A stretch of DNA of 64,000 nucleotides from JANNOG01 sp031398915 (lineage in GTDB: Bacteria > Actinomycetota > Actinomycetes > Actinomycetales > JBBAYJ01), in assembly GCA_031398915.1 (NCBI GenBank), contig JANNOG010000032.1, positions 1 through 64,000 on the forward strand, written 5' to 3'. Made by a program: the position numbers and the translations under genes. The notes below the pieces were generated by a model, which ran no database searches, was not told the DNA's origin, and worked only from the letters and a program-made list of their open reading frames with translations. Shown here in pieces: positions 35,459-44,564 of the stretch (position 1 is the first letter of the stretch; every line of letters starts with the position of its first letter).

Positions 35459-36328
35459 TCAGCCGAAGCGACCGGCCACGTAGTCGGCCGTCTCCTGCTG
35501 GGCGGGTGAGCTGAAGATCTTCTCGGTGGGAGCGAATTCGACCAGTCGCCCGGTGCGTGCCCCGTTGCCTCCGGTCGCCTCCGCGGTGAAGAAGGCCGTC
35601 CGGTCGGAGACCCGCGCTGCCTGCTGCATGTTGTGAGTGACGATGATGATCGTGTAATCGTCGCGCAACTGGTGCATCAGGTCTTCGATCTTGCCGGTGG
35701 CGATCGGGTCCAGTGCCGAACAGGGTTCGTCCATCAGGATGATCTCGGGCTTGACGGCGATCGTGCGGGCGATGCACAACCGTTGCTGCTGCCCGCCGGA
35801 CAGCGAGTAGGCCGACTCCTTCAGCTTGTCCTTGACCTCGTCCCACAGCGCCGCCCCGCGCAGCGCCTGCTCGACGAGGTCGTTCATGCTCTCGACCTTC
35901 ATCCCGGTGACCCGCGGGCCATAGGCGATGTTGTCGTAGATCGACTTGGGGAACGGGTTGGGCTTCTGGAACACCATGCCCACCCGGCGACGCAGTTCGA
36001 TGGCGTCGACGTCCTTGTCGTAGACGTTCTTGCCGTGATACGCGATGACGCCCTCCACCCGGGCACCCTGGATGAGGTCGTTCATCCGGTTGAGTGAGCG
36101 CAGAACCGTCGACTTTCCGCAGCCGGACGGCCCGATCATGGCCGTGATCTCGTGGTTGCCGTAAGCCAGGTTGACGCCGCTGACCGCCCGGAAAGCGCCG
36201 TAGTAGATGTCCACGTTGACGCACTCGATGACCGGTGGCGCTGTCGCGGACAGTTTGCGGGCTGCGGGTACCTCGACGGGCTTGATCAGTTCGCCCGGGG
36301 CGTCGGGTGTGGGTTCGCCGGTGCTCAT
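35459..36328 (-). CDS. pstB: Phosphate ABC transporter ATP-binding protein PstB
   Basis: The ATPase of the high-affinity phosphate importer, 289 residues from the ATG at 36328. Walker A MIGPSGCGKST is followed by the PstB-specific LRSLNRMNDLIQGARVEG, the Q-loop VFQKPNPFPKSIYDNIAYG, signature LSGGQQQRLCIARTIAV and Walker B ILMDEPCSALDPIATGKIED. A GAGGGAG site stands about 11 bases before this ATG. An ATG at 36352, just after the pstA stop, is an in-frame alternative that adds eight residues. It is the last gene of the pstSCAB operon; no phoU was found in the window. Confidence 0.95.
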   Translation of the reverse strand: MSTGEPTPDAPGELIKPVEVPAARKLSATAPPVIECVNVDIYYGAFRAVSGVNLAYGNHEITAMIGPSGCGKSTVLRSLNRMNDLIQGARVEGVIAYHGKNVYDKDVDAIELRRRVGMVFQKPNPFPKSIYDNIAYGPRVTGMKVESMNDLVEQALRGAALWDEVKDKLKESAYSLSGGQQQRLCIARTIAVKPEIILMDEPCSALDPIATGKIEDLMHQLRDDYTIIIVTHNMQQAARVSDRTAFFTAEATGGNGARTGRLVEFAPTEKIFSSPAQQETADYVAGRFG

Positions 36329-36357
36329 CGTGGACGGATCTCCCTCAGTCATGTGAG

Positions 36358-37263
36358 TCACCAGCGTCGCTGGTAGCGGTTGCGGATGATGATGGCGATC
36401 GCGTTCATGAGCAGCAGCAGGAGCAGCAGCACGATGATGGCCGCCGAGGCGAGCTGGCGGAACTCGACCTGCGGTTGTTGCACCCAGCCGTAGATCTGGA
36501 TCGGCAAGACGGTGTAACCCGACAGCAGGCCGTTGGGGTCGTACGTGACGAAGGACAACCCGCCCAGCAGGAGCAGTGGAGCCGCCTCCCCGATGGCCCG
36601 CGACAGCGCCAGGATGGTGCCGGTGGCGACACCGGGAACAGCCGCCGGCAGGGTTTGGCGCCACACGGTTTGCAGCGGCGTGGCACCGAGGGCCAGCGAG
36701 CCCTGCCGGATCTCGGACGGGACAGCCTTGAGCGCCTCGCGGGAGGTCACGATGATCACCGGCAGGATCAGTAGCGCGAGGGCGATGGCCGCCGTCACGA
36801 CGACGCGGCGCTCCAGGCCGATGGCCAGCGCGAACCCCGCCGTGAGCATGCCGTAGATGATGGCCGGGACGGCCGCCAGGTTCTGGATGTTCACCTCGAT
36901 GAGCCGGTTCCACCACCGCTCGCCGTCCGCGAATTCCTCCAGGTAGACCGCGGCGGCAACACCCAATGGAATCGCGAACAGCGCCGTGAAGCCGATCACC
37001 ATGGCCGACCCGAGGATGGCGGCGCGAGCACCGCCCGTCTCGGGTGACAGGGTCGAGGCGTACTGGGTGAACAGGTTCGCATCGAGGCGCGGCAGGCCGT
37101 CCAGGACCGCGTCGATGAGCAGGGTGAGCAGACAGAGCACGGCGAAGCCCAGCGCCACCCACAGGGCGATGAGGAAGAGGATGGATTGCGGGCTGCGATC
37201 GCTGTTCTTACCCGCCCGCAACGGTGCGACTGCTCCGGCGGCCAGCTCGCCCATGGATGCCAT
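36358..37263 (-). CDS. pstA: Phosphate ABC transporter permease PstA
   Basis: A 301-residue membrane permease with six hydrophobic helices and the binding-protein-dependent transport loop EALKAVPSEIRQGSLALGATPLQT. Blocks IPLGVAAAVYLEEFADGERW and ALSRAIGEAAPLLLLGG are typical of PstA. The ATG at 37263 overlaps the pstC stop by one base (TGATG), so translation is coupled. With PstC it forms the phosphate channel. Confidence 0.95.
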   Translation of the reverse strand: MASMGELAAGAVAPLRAGKNSDRSPQSILFLIALWVALGFAVLCLLTLLIDAVLDGLPRLDANLFTQYASTLSPETGGARAAILGSAMVIGFTALFAIPLGVAAAVYLEEFADGERWWNRLIEVNIQNLAAVPAIIYGMLTAGFALAIGLERRVVVTAAIALALLILPVIIVTSREALKAVPSEIRQGSLALGATPLQTVWRQTLPAAVPGVATGTILALSRAIGEAAPLLLLGGLSFVTYDPNGLLSGYTVLPIQIYGWVQQPQVEFRQLASAAIIVLLLLLLLMNAIAIIIRNRYQRRW

Positions 37264-38249
37264 CAGTACTTCTCTCGGAATCGTCGGACCAACCGGATGC
37301 TGATGACGTTGATGATCAACGTGATGACGAACAGCGTCAGACCGACGGCGAACAGCGCGTCGTAGGTGATCGTGCCGGGCTGGCTCTCGCCGGTGGCGGT
37401 CTGGGCGATGAAGCCGGTCATGGTCTGCCCCGGCTGGTCAGGAGCGGCAACCATGCGGGCCTGCGTGCCGGCGGCCAGTGCGACGATCATCGTCTCTCCG
37501 ACGGCGCGCGAGATGCCGAGCACGATGGCGGCGGTGATGCCCGAGATGGCGGCGGGGAAGACGACGCGCAGCACAGTGCGCATCTTGTTGGCACCGAGGG
37601 CGAGCGACCCGTCCCGCATCGCCGACGGGACCGCGCTCATCGCGTCCTCGGACAGCGAGGCGATGGTGGGGATGATCATGACGCCCAGGACCAGGCCGGC
37701 GGCCAGCACGCTGTACGTGCCGACGTCGATGGCCAGGATGTCCTTCAGCAGTGCCGGTGCGACGAAGGTCAGCGCGAAGTAGCCGTACACGACGCTGGGA
37801 ATCCCCGCCAGGACCTCGAGCACGGGCTTGAGGACCCGCCTCACCCCGAACGAGGCGTATTCGGCGAGATAGATGGCAGCACCCAGACCGAACGGGACGG
37901 CGATCAGCAGGGCGATACCGGTGGTCCACAACGTTCCCGTGATCAGCGGCAGCACACCGAACGAGGCGTCAGCGAATGTGGGCGCCCATCGCGTGCCGGT
38001 CAGGAAATCGACCACGCTGGGGCTGTCCTCGAATGAGAAGAATTCGATCGCAGGTAGGAGAAGTGAGGCGACGATGCCGATCGTGATGAATACGGACAGG
38101 ACAGCGGCAAGCGTGATGAGTGCCATGGCGAACTTCTCGCCCACGCGATTGCTGCGCCGGGTGATGGTGCGGGCGAGGTCGCGGGCTGCGGCCCCGGGAC
38201 CGGGGCCCGCTCCGAGGAGCGAGCCCCCGTCCGCAGTGGTAGCTGTCAC
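37263..38249 (-). CDS. pstC: Phosphate ABC transporter permease PstC
   Basis: A 328-residue permease with a 30-residue cytosolic N-terminus and about six helices. Family blocks are FGLGAAIYLAEYASFGVRRVL, the EAA-like loop DAMSAVPSAMRDGSLALGAN and VLGISRAVGETMIVALAAG. It follows pstS after 41 bp that contain part of a strong stem-loop (38275-38300). It partners PstA. Confidence 0.95.
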   Translation of the reverse strand: MTATTADGGSLLGAGPGPGAAARDLARTITRRSNRVGEKFAMALITLAAVLSVFITIGIVASLLLPAIEFFSFEDSPSVVDFLTGTRWAPTFADASFGVLPLITGTLWTTGIALLIAVPFGLGAAIYLAEYASFGVRRVLKPVLEVLAGIPSVVYGYFALTFVAPALLKDILAIDVGTYSVLAAGLVLGVMIIPTIASLSEDAMSAVPSAMRDGSLALGANKMRTVLRVVFPAAISGITAAIVLGISRAVGETMIVALAAGTQARMVAAPDQPGQTMTGFIAQTATGESQPGTITYDALFAVGLTLFVITLIINVISIRLVRRFREKY

Positions 38250-38274
38250 GTCGGATCATCCTGCCCGATGTGTC

Positions 38275-38300
38275 GGCCGGCTGGAAGGGGTCAGCCGGCC
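38275..38300 (-). promoter_or_regulatory. 9-bp perfect stem-loop between pstS and pstC
   Basis: GGCCGGCTG and CAGCCGGCC pair perfectly around an 8-base loop across the pstS stop. In the operon mRNA it could stabilise the pstS 5' fragment or reduce read-through, which would raise the binding protein above the permeases. There is no U-run, so full termination is unlikely. Confidence 0.5.
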
Positions 38301-39319
38301 AGGGCGGCCGCAGCGTCGGTCAGGGCCGTGCGCTGTTCGTCGTTGAGGGCGATGAACTGCGACGCCTCGGCGATCTCGGCGTCGTTGGCCACGAAGTAGT
38401 CGATGAACGACGCGACCTGCGGCTTGTCGGCGTAGGAGGCGTTGCTCACGTAGATGAACAGCGGACGTGACAGCGGGGTGTACGTGCCGTCGGCAGAGGT
38501 CTCGGGGCTGGGTGCGACGCACCCGTCGCCGCTGTCGACCTCGACTGCCTTGAGCGTCTCGGCGTTCTCTTCGAAGTAGGTGTAGCCGAAGTAGCCGAGT
38601 GCGTTGGCCGAGCCGCTGACGCCCTGGACGATCAGGTTGTCGTCTTCGGAGGCGTTGTAGTCGGCGCGGCTGGCGCCCTCTTCGCCGTTGACCTCACCGG
38701 TGAAGTAGTCGAAGGTGCCCGAGTCGGTGCCGGGGCCGTACAGCTCGATGGTCTCAGCCGGGAACTCGGGGTTGACCTGGTCCCAGGTGGTGATGGTGTT
38801 CTCGGCCTCGGGGCCCCACAGGGTGGCGAGCTCTTCGACGGTGAGGCAGGTGATGAAGTCGTTGTCGGCCGAGACGACGACGGTGAGGGCGTCGGTCGCG
38901 ACCTGGAGCTCGGTGTACTCGACGCCGTTCTCGTCGCAGACGGCCGTTTCGTCTTCTTCGATAGCGCGCGAGGCGTTGGAGATGTCGGTCTCGCCGAGGC
39001 AGAACTTCTCGAATCCGCCGCCGGTGCCGGAGGTGGCGACCGAGACGTTGACGCCGGCGTTCTCCTGGGTGAACAACTCTCCTGCGGCACTGGTCAGCGG
39101 GGCCACGGTCGACGAGCCGTCGACGACGACCTCGCCCGAGGCGTCGCCGGCCGGGGCGTCGCTCGCTGGGGCGTCGCCGGAGGCGGCGGATTCGACCGCG
39201 CCGGTCGCGTCGTCCACGGCGTCGGTTGCGTCTTCCTGCCCACCACCGCACGCGGCGAGGACGAGGGTCAGGGTGAGGGCGGCGGGGATGGTCATGTGGC
39301 CGAAGGTCATGCGCTTCAC
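38291..39319 (-). CDS. pstS: Phosphate-binding lipoprotein PstS
   Basis: The 342-residue extracellular phosphate receptor. The signal peptide ends in lipobox LAAC with Cys24, followed by an Ala/Asp/Ser-rich linker. Phosphate-site blocks include VDGSSTVAPL (about 66-75), VATSGTGGGFEKFC and ISNASRAIEEDE. The end of the protein has LSRPLFIYVSNASYADKP. GAGAGG stands eight bases before the GTG at 39319; ATGs four and nine codons in are alternatives. It is the first gene of pstSCAB, preceded by a PHO-box-like repeat. Confidence 0.95.
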   Translation of the reverse strand: MKRMTFGHMTIPAALTLTLVLAACGGGQEDATDAVDDATGAVESAASGDAPASDAPAGDASGEVVVDGSSTVAPLTSAAGELFTQENAGVNVSVATSGTGGGFEKFCLGETDISNASRAIEEDETAVCDENGVEYTELQVATDALTVVVSADNDFITCLTVEELATLWGPEAENTITTWDQVNPEFPAETIELYGPGTDSGTFDYFTGEVNGEEGASRADYNASEDDNLIVQGVSGSANALGYFGYTYFEENAETLKAVEVDSGDGCVAPSPETSADGTYTPLSRPLFIYVSNASYADKPQVASFIDYFVANDAEIAEASQFIALNDEQRTALTDAAAALAG

Positions 39320-39398
39320 GCGACGTGCCTCTCTCGGTAGGCCCAGTCAGGGCACTCGGGATCGACTTGCAATAGAACGCTACGGGCCCCTCGGCACA

Positions 39399-39431
39399 AT
39401 GACGAATTGAAGGAGTGAACTTTTCGCAAAC
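39399..39431 (-). promoter_or_regulatory. PHO-box-like direct repeat upstream of pstS
   Basis: On the minus strand three 11-base units read GTTTGCGAAAA, GTTCACTCCTT and CAATTCGTCAT. The middle unit matches the GTTCAC core of actinobacterial PhoP sites; the flanks match only partly. It lies between the stop of the membrane gene and the pstS start. Confidence 0.4.
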
Positions 39432-39444
39432 TGCCAGGTATTAC

Positions 39445-40947
39445 TCAGCTGGAGTATTGCGGATCGATAACATTCGGGTGTACCGCCGATCTGGAGATGC
39501 GGTCTGCTCTGCAGACGTGGTAACCCACCACCAGGGTCGCGAACGCCACCACGCCCCAGGCAGCGAACCGCCAACCGTCGCCGGCTGACGGGGACATGAG
39601 GTCGGGCAGCAGCCAGGTGGTCACTGCCCGGGCAGGGTTCGGGGTGGTCGCGAAGTCGACGACCAGGGTGTTCCGCAGCGGATCGGACCAGGCCGTCGAC
39701 CAGGCCACGAGGAGGTGCGCCACGACGCCGACGAAGCCCAGACCGCACGCGACGGCGGCTCGTCGGCGATCGCGTCCCGCCCACGCGGTGATCAGCAACA
39801 CGAGGACGGGCAGGATCACCACCGTCTGACGCCCGGGCCACCACCAGCCGTGCATGGTCAACGCCACCCAGGTCGCGGTCGCCCAACCGGCTGCCACCAC
39901 CAGCGGCGCCCAGACCACGAGCAGATGTGCCGCGGTAGCCGTCGTCGGATCGTCCCGACCACCACCCCGGATCCACCCGAGAGCCCACCCGATGCCGACG
40001 ACGGCCAGCGCCCAGGCGGGTTGCCAGCCGAGCAGACCGAAGTCGCGATCGACGAGCAGGCCGAGCACCCGCTGACTGCGCGCCAGGTAGTCGGGATCGG
40101 ATCCGACCGCGCTGAGCTCGCCCGCCACGAAGTGGTCGCCGGCCGCGTAGGGCGTCCAGCCCCCGTACACGACCCGGTGGAAGACCACGTAGGCGACACC
40201 TGACGTGATCAATCCCACCCCGACGTGGCGCAGACCCATCCGATGCACCCGCCGCGCACGGAGCAGCAACCAGGCCGCCAGCACGATCGCCACAGGGACG
40301 TACTTGACGGCCAACCACGGCAGTGCCACCACGGCCAGGCCGCCGACGAGCAGGTGGGCCACCCGGGGTCGCGGGGCACTCAGGGCAGCGACGGCCAACG
40401 TGACGGCAAGCGCGGCGGCGATCTCGGGGTAGAGCTGCGTGGCATAGATCGACAGCGGCGGCGCCGCTCCGAAGCCGGTCACCATCGCGGCCGCGGCTAC
40501 CGGCGGCACGTCCAGTCGGCGGATCGCCGTCCACACCGTCACAGCCGCCAACGCCGCCGCCACGAGGACCAGACCGGCCTTGGCCGCGACCCAGGCCGGC
40601 ACACCCAGCGGCGCGCCCACGGCGACGGCCGGAGCCAGCAGTACGGGAAGCAACGGATTGTGCGGGCTGAGCTGCGTCCCGTCGGAGCGACGCTCGGTCT
40701 GCACGGGAAGGTCGACTGCGTGGAAGTCGCGCCACACCTGCGAGTCGAGTTCGTCGCTGATGTCGAGGTCCCCGTCCTCGACCAGGGACAGAGTGGTGAG
40801 CAGATACTGCGGCTCGTCGACCGCGATCCGGGCGCCGTAGGTCGCGTGCATCCCGATCCCGGCTCCGGCAGCGGCAGCCACCAGCAGTGCGGTGACGGCC
40901 ATCGCGGCCTGCACCTTCCGGTCGTCCACCGCCGGCTCAGGGATCAT
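39445..40947 (-). CDS. Polytopic membrane protein, probable GT-C fold glycosyltransferase
   Basis: A 500-residue protein with about 10-12 hydrophobic helices. The first extracytoplasmic loop carries an acidic motif in IAVDEPQYLL (Asp44-Glu45), followed by TLSLVEDGDLDISDELD. An acidic pair in loop 1 is the hallmark of GT-C enzymes, which use polyprenyl-phosphate sugars. Late in the protein YEIPLV-like motifs are not evident, so the exact family is unclear. It lies 13 bp after fbpB and is probably co-transcribed with the epimerase, fbpA and fbpB. It is also directly upstream of pstS on the same strand. Confidence 0.7.
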   Translation of the reverse strand: MIPEPAVDDRKVQAAMAVTALLVAAAAGAGIGMHATYGARIAVDEPQYLLTTLSLVEDGDLDISDELDSQVWRDFHAVDLPVQTERRSDGTQLSPHNPLLPVLLAPAVAVGAPLGVPAWVAAKAGLVLVAAALAAVTVWTAIRRLDVPPVAAAAMVTGFGAAPPLSIYATQLYPEIAAALAVTLAVAALSAPRPRVAHLLVGGLAVVALPWLAVKYVPVAIVLAAWLLLRARRVHRMGLRHVGVGLITSGVAYVVFHRVVYGGWTPYAAGDHFVAGELSAVGSDPDYLARSQRVLGLLVDRDFGLLGWQPAWALAVVGIGWALGWIRGGGRDDPTTATAAHLLVVWAPLVVAAGWATATWVALTMHGWWWPGRQTVVILPVLVLLITAWAGRDRRRAAVACGLGFVGVVAHLLVAWSTAWSDPLRNTLVVDFATTPNPARAVTTWLLPDLMSPSAGDGWRFAAWGVVAFATLVVGYHVCRADRISRSAVHPNVIDPQYSS

Positions 40948-40960
40948 CGGGGCTCGGCAA

Positions 40961-42553
40961 TCATCGGGGTGCGGTTCGGATCGCCGGTCGCAGCACCAGT
41001 AGCCAGGTCAGGACCGCCGAGACCACGATCAGAACCAACGAGGCCACGCCTACCTGGGCGAAGAAGCCGTCCTCGGCGGCGAAGTAGATGGTCGTCGCCA
41101 GGGTGTCGAATCCGATCGGCGCCAACAGCGCCGTGGCCGGCAATTCCTTCAGCGTCGAGAGCATGACCAGGCCCGCGCCGGCGCTCACTCCCGGCAGGAT
41201 CAGCGGCAGGTCCACCGTGACGAAGCGACGGCGGGCATCGGCCCCCAGTAGTTGTGCCGCCTCGTTCAACCGCGCCGGCACCGCGGCCAACGCTGCCTGG
41301 GACGCCTGCAACGACTGGGCACCGAAATGCATCACGTAACCGAGGATGAGCAGCGGGAAAGACTGGTAGAGCACGCGCAACACACCGGGGGCGGCGATGG
41401 CGAAGAACACCAGCGCCAGTGCCGTCACCAGCCCGGGTAACGCCAGAACGGACGTGGCCAGCGCTGCTGTCGCTCGCGACAGGCGGTCGCCCCTGCGGAC
41501 GGACGCGGCGGCGACCGGCAGCACGAGGACGGCGGCCGCGACTGCCGCCACGGAAGCGGCCAGGCCCGAGTTGAGTACGGGACCCGTGACGAACCCGGTG
41601 ACGTCCGACACCCCGCCGAACGCCGGCTCCAGCCCCGCCGATCCGCGCACCGCCCAGGTGACGAAGACCGTGACGGGCACCAGCAGGCCCGCGGCGACGA
41701 CTGCCCAGCTCAGCGCACTCACCGGGATCCGGGCCCGGCCCAGCTCGATCACCGGCGCGGGCGCGGATCGGTCGGCCGGCGGTGGCGCCTGTTGAGGCAG
41801 CCTGGCCAGGGCCGCGACGCCCAGCGCGAGTAGTGCCAGCAGTAGGCCCAACGTCACCGAGGTGGGACGATCGAGCAGTCGACTGGCGTAGATCGATCGG
41901 GTGATCGTGTCGTAACGCAGCAGGGACACGGCGCCGAAGTCACTCAGCACGTACAGGAACACCAGCAGGCTGCCGGCGGTGATCGACCCTCGCAGTTGCG
42001 GTAGGACCACCGTGACCACGGCACGCCACGGACCTGCGCCGAGCAGCCGGGCCGCCTCCTCGGTGTTGCGTGCGCTGCCCCGGAGTCGGGCCAGGACCGG
42101 CAGGTAGACGTAGGGATAGCTGAGCAGGGTGAGGACGATGCTGGCGCCGCCGAACCCGTCCGGGCGGGAGACGAAGGGCACCAGACCGCCCGCTCCGGTG
42201 GCGCTGAGCAACGCGGTGGCGCCCACGAAGCTGGGTATCGCCAACGGCATCGCCAGCAGCACGGTCAACGCCGGACGACCCACCACGTCGGTCCGTGCCA
42301 CCACCAGCGCGCTCACCGTGCCCAGCACGGCGCAGGCCAGTGACACGGTGAGCGACAGCGCCAGCGAGTTGCCGAGCGGGCGCAGTACCAGCGGGTCCGT
42401 GAGGGCTGCCAGCAGGTCTCCGCCCAGGGTGATCGACGACCACGCGAGGTATACCAGCGGGAAGGCGAAGACGACGGCGGCGAGGCCTATCACCAGCCCG
42501 ACGGGGACGGACCAACTCCGTGGCCTCGCCTCAGCCGCTGGTATCGACACCAC
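40961..42553 (-). CDS. fbpB: Ferric-iron ABC transporter permease (FbpB/FutB type, fused two-domain)
   Basis: A 530-residue permease with two halves of about six helices each, as in FbpB/SfuB/FutB. The first half has AMPLAIPSFVGATAL and LRGSARNTEEAARLLGAGPWRA; the second has LNEAAQLLGADARRRFVTVDLP and GLVMLSTLKELPATALLAPIG, both carrying the EAA-type ATPase-docking loop. The last phrase (LKELPATLLL) is typical of iron or thiamine permeases. The GTG at 42553 overlaps the fbpA end by 23 bp. Its ATPase partner fbpC is encoded apart, at 51.4-52.4 kb. Confidence 0.9.
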   Translation of the reverse strand: MVSIPAAEARPRSWSVPVGLVIGLAAVVFAFPLVYLAWSSITLGGDLLAALTDPLVLRPLGNSLALSLTVSLACAVLGTVSALVVARTDVVGRPALTVLLAMPLAIPSFVGATALLSATGAGGLVPFVSRPDGFGGASIVLTLLSYPYVYLPVLARLRGSARNTEEAARLLGAGPWRAVVTVVLPQLRGSITAGSLLVFLYVLSDFGAVSLLRYDTITRSIYASRLLDRPTSVTLGLLLALLALGVAALARLPQQAPPPADRSAPAPVIELGRARIPVSALSWAVVAAGLLVPVTVFVTWAVRGSAGLEPAFGGVSDVTGFVTGPVLNSGLAASVAAVAAAVLVLPVAAASVRRGDRLSRATAALATSVLALPGLVTALALVFFAIAAPGVLRVLYQSFPLLILGYVMHFGAQSLQASQAALAAVPARLNEAAQLLGADARRRFVTVDLPLILPGVSAGAGLVMLSTLKELPATALLAPIGFDTLATTIYFAAEDGFFAQVGVASLVLIVVSAVLTWLLVLRPAIRTAPR

Positions 42554-43550
42554 TGTCGCGGATCAACTCCTCGGTGCGCACCAGCCCACCGCCGAGGGAG
42601 TTCACGTCGAAGGTGGAGATACCGAGCGAGGTCAGCGGCGGCAGGTCGGCGTAGGGCTCGACATCCGAGGCCAGGGGATACTCGAACGTCTCCTCGCTGA
42701 AGAAGGTCTGGGCCTGCTCGGTGAGCAGGAACCGGATGAAATCCGCCGCGAGTTCGGTGTCGTCAGCGGTGCCCAGGGTGGCCGCTCCGGTGACCAGCAG
42801 GAGGTTGCCGATGTCACCGTCGGCGAAGAAGTGGTTCGACGTCGGGCTGTCGGGCTCCTCGATCACCTGGCGGTAGTTGTAGTAGTGGTTGACCAATCCC
42901 ATGTCGACCTCGCCACGCGCCACGGCGGCGACGATCGCCGTGTTGTTGGCGTACGCCGGGCTGTCGTTGGCCGACATGCCCGCCAACCACTCGGCCGCGG
43001 TGTCGTCTCCGTCGATGTCACGGAATGCGGTGACGAAGTCCTGGAACGACCCGTTCGAGGGGGCCAGCGCCACTCGTCCGCGGTACTCCTCGCCGGTCAG
43101 GTCGATGATCGAGTCGGGCAGATCCGCCTCGTCGACCAGATCGGTGTTGTAGACCAGGGTGCGGACCCGACCGGACAGGCCCACCCACCGGCCGTCGCTG
43201 GCCCGGGCATCCTCGGGGACCAGGTCCAGGACATCCGCCGGCAGCTCGACCAGTCGGTCGTCGCCTGACAGGTACCCCAGCGGGCCCGGACTCTGCGAGA
43301 TGAACACATCGGCCGGGCTGCGGTCGCCCTCCTCGTCGAGCAGGAGCGCCAGATCCGCCGATCCGCCATAGCGGATCTCGATGTCGACGTCGTTGGCCTC
43401 GGCGTACTGGGTGAGCAATGGTCCCACCAGGTTCTCGGTGCGCCCGGAGTAGATGGTCAGCGTCGGCCGGTCGCTGCCGCAGCCGGTGAGCACGGTCGCG
43501 ACCGCACCGGCAGCGAGAGTCACGGCGAGGGCACGCAGGTGAGGGGTCAC
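42531..43550 (-). CDS. fbpA: Ferric-iron-binding lipoprotein (FbpA/FutA type)
   Basis: A 339-residue iron-type substrate-binding lipoprotein. The lipobox is LTGC with Cys24. The mature start LTIYSGRTENLVGPLL and DVFISQSPGPLGYL match FbpA/FutA. The tyrosine cluster NHYYNYR provides the expected Fe3+ ligands. AAGGAG is five bases before the GTG at 43550. It follows the epimerase by 30 bp and overlaps fbpB by 23 bp. The IdeR/DtxR-type box upstream of the epimerase fits iron control of the whole unit. Confidence 0.92.
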   Translation of the reverse strand: MTPHLRALAVTLAAGAVATVLTGCGSDRPTLTIYSGRTENLVGPLLTQYAEANDVDIEIRYGGSADLALLLDEEGDRSPADVFISQSPGPLGYLSGDDRLVELPADVLDLVPEDARASDGRWVGLSGRVRTLVYNTDLVDEADLPDSIIDLTGEEYRGRVALAPSNGSFQDFVTAFRDIDGDDTAAEWLAGMSANDSPAYANNTAIVAAVARGEVDMGLVNHYYNYRQVIEEPDSPTSNHFFADGDIGNLLLVTGAATLGTADDTELAADFIRFLLTEQAQTFFSEETFEYPLASDVEPYADLPPLTSLGISTFDVNSLGGGLVRTEELIRDSGVDTSG

Positions 43551-43580
43551 GAGTCTCCTTGGACGGCAGGTGGCGGGAAG

Positions 43581-44549
43581 CTATGCGGCAGCGGACACGT
43601 GGGCTGCGGGTACGTGGGCTGCGGGCTGGGGGCCGCCGATCTGCCGGGTGATGATCGCGGCGAGGTCCTGGGTGGGGTGCCAGTCGATCAGGTCGGCGGC
43701 GCGGCGAGGGTCGGCCCAGGTGCGGGCGACGTCGTCCGGGTGGGCCTCGCGGACGTCGAGCCGGGCATGCGTCCCGGTGACGCTCTCGATGGCCGCGATC
43801 ACCTGCCGATGTGTCCACGGGTGCCCGGCTCCCAGATTCAGGGTGGTGGACTCACCGGTCGTCGTCAGATCGATCATGGCGATCAGCCCGTTGGCGACAT
43901 CGGTCACGTCCGTGATATCGCGCGAACGGTCGAGGTCGCCGAACACGGTGACCGCCCGGGAGTTGAGGACGGCGTCCAGCCAGAGTGCGATCGCCATGTC
44001 AGGGCGTTGCCCTGGGCCGGCCACCGTGAACGGGCGCGCCACGCCGACCACCCCACCGTCGCGACGGTGACGGGCACAGCGAGCCTCGACGGCGGCCTTC
44101 CACCGCCCGTACGAACTGATCGGCATGATCGTGTCGGCCTCGGTGCTGCCCCGCCCACTGCGACCCGGGCCGTACACGGCCGAGGACGACGCCACGACCA
44201 CCGCGGTGTGTCGGGCGGCGGCACTCAGCACCGCGTCGGTGGTGCCGAGGATGTCGCGGGCGCGGGCGGCTTCCACGTCCACGCCGGTGGCCCGGACCCC
44301 GGGCCGGGCGGCCAGGTGGACCACGCCGTCCGCCCGGCGGACTGCTCGCCGCCACGCAGTGGTCCGCGGGTCGCCCGGATCGCTCAGGTCCGCCCGGATG
44401 TGCGTGTAGCGAGCGGATGGAGTGGTCGTCGTCGAGGTGCCCACCGTGTCGTGGCGGTCGACCCCGACCACCTCGTCGCCCCGGCTCAACAGCGCGGAGA
44501 CGACGTGGGTTCCGATGAATCCGGCGGCGCCGGTGACGACCACGTGCAC
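43581..44549 (-). CDS. NAD-dependent epimerase/dehydratase (extended SDR), first gene of an iron-boxed operon
   Basis: A 322-residue extended short-chain dehydrogenase. The NAD motif GAAGFIG is at residues 7-13, the SSSAVYG strand at 121-127 and the catalytic Tyr147-x3-Lys151 in SSYGRWKAAVE. Such enzymes change nucleotide-sugar stereochemistry (UDP-glucose 4-epimerase type). The C-terminus ends in an AAHV repeat from a 15-bp duplication. The GTG at 44549 sits six bases after a -10 box that is itself beside a 15/19 iron box, so the gene appears to be leaderless and iron-controlled. It is followed by fbpA and fbpB. Confidence 0.85.
   Translation of the reverse strand: MHVVVTGAAGFIGTHVVSALLSRGDEVVGVDRHDTVGTSTTTTPSARYTHIRADLSDPGDPRTTAWRRAVRRADGVVHLAARPGVRATGVDVEAARARDILGTTDAVLSAAARHTAVVVASSSAVYGPGRSGRGSTEADTIMPISSYGRWKAAVEARCARHRRDGGVVGVARPFTVAGPGQRPDMAIALWLDAVLNSRAVTVFGDLDRSRDITDVTDVANGLIAMIDLTTTGESTTLNLGAGHPWTHRQVIAAIESVTGTHARLDVREAHPDDVARTWADPRRAADLIDWHPTQDLAAIITRQIGGPQPAAHVPAAHVSAAA
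43597..43626 (-). repeat. 15-bp tandem repeat at the epimerase C-terminus
   Basis: ACGTGGGCTGCGGG plus one base occurs twice in frame and codes the AAHVPAAHV tail. Confidence 0.75.
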
Positions 44550-44555
44550 CGTTGC

Positions 44556-44561
44556 ACTCTA
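44556..44561 (-). promoter_or_regulatory. -10 box of a leaderless promoter for the epimerase-fbpAB operon
   Basis: TAGAGT (TANNNT) with a six-base gap to the GTG at 44549. The iron box begins four bases upstream. Confidence 0.5.
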
Positions 44562-44564
44562 TCG

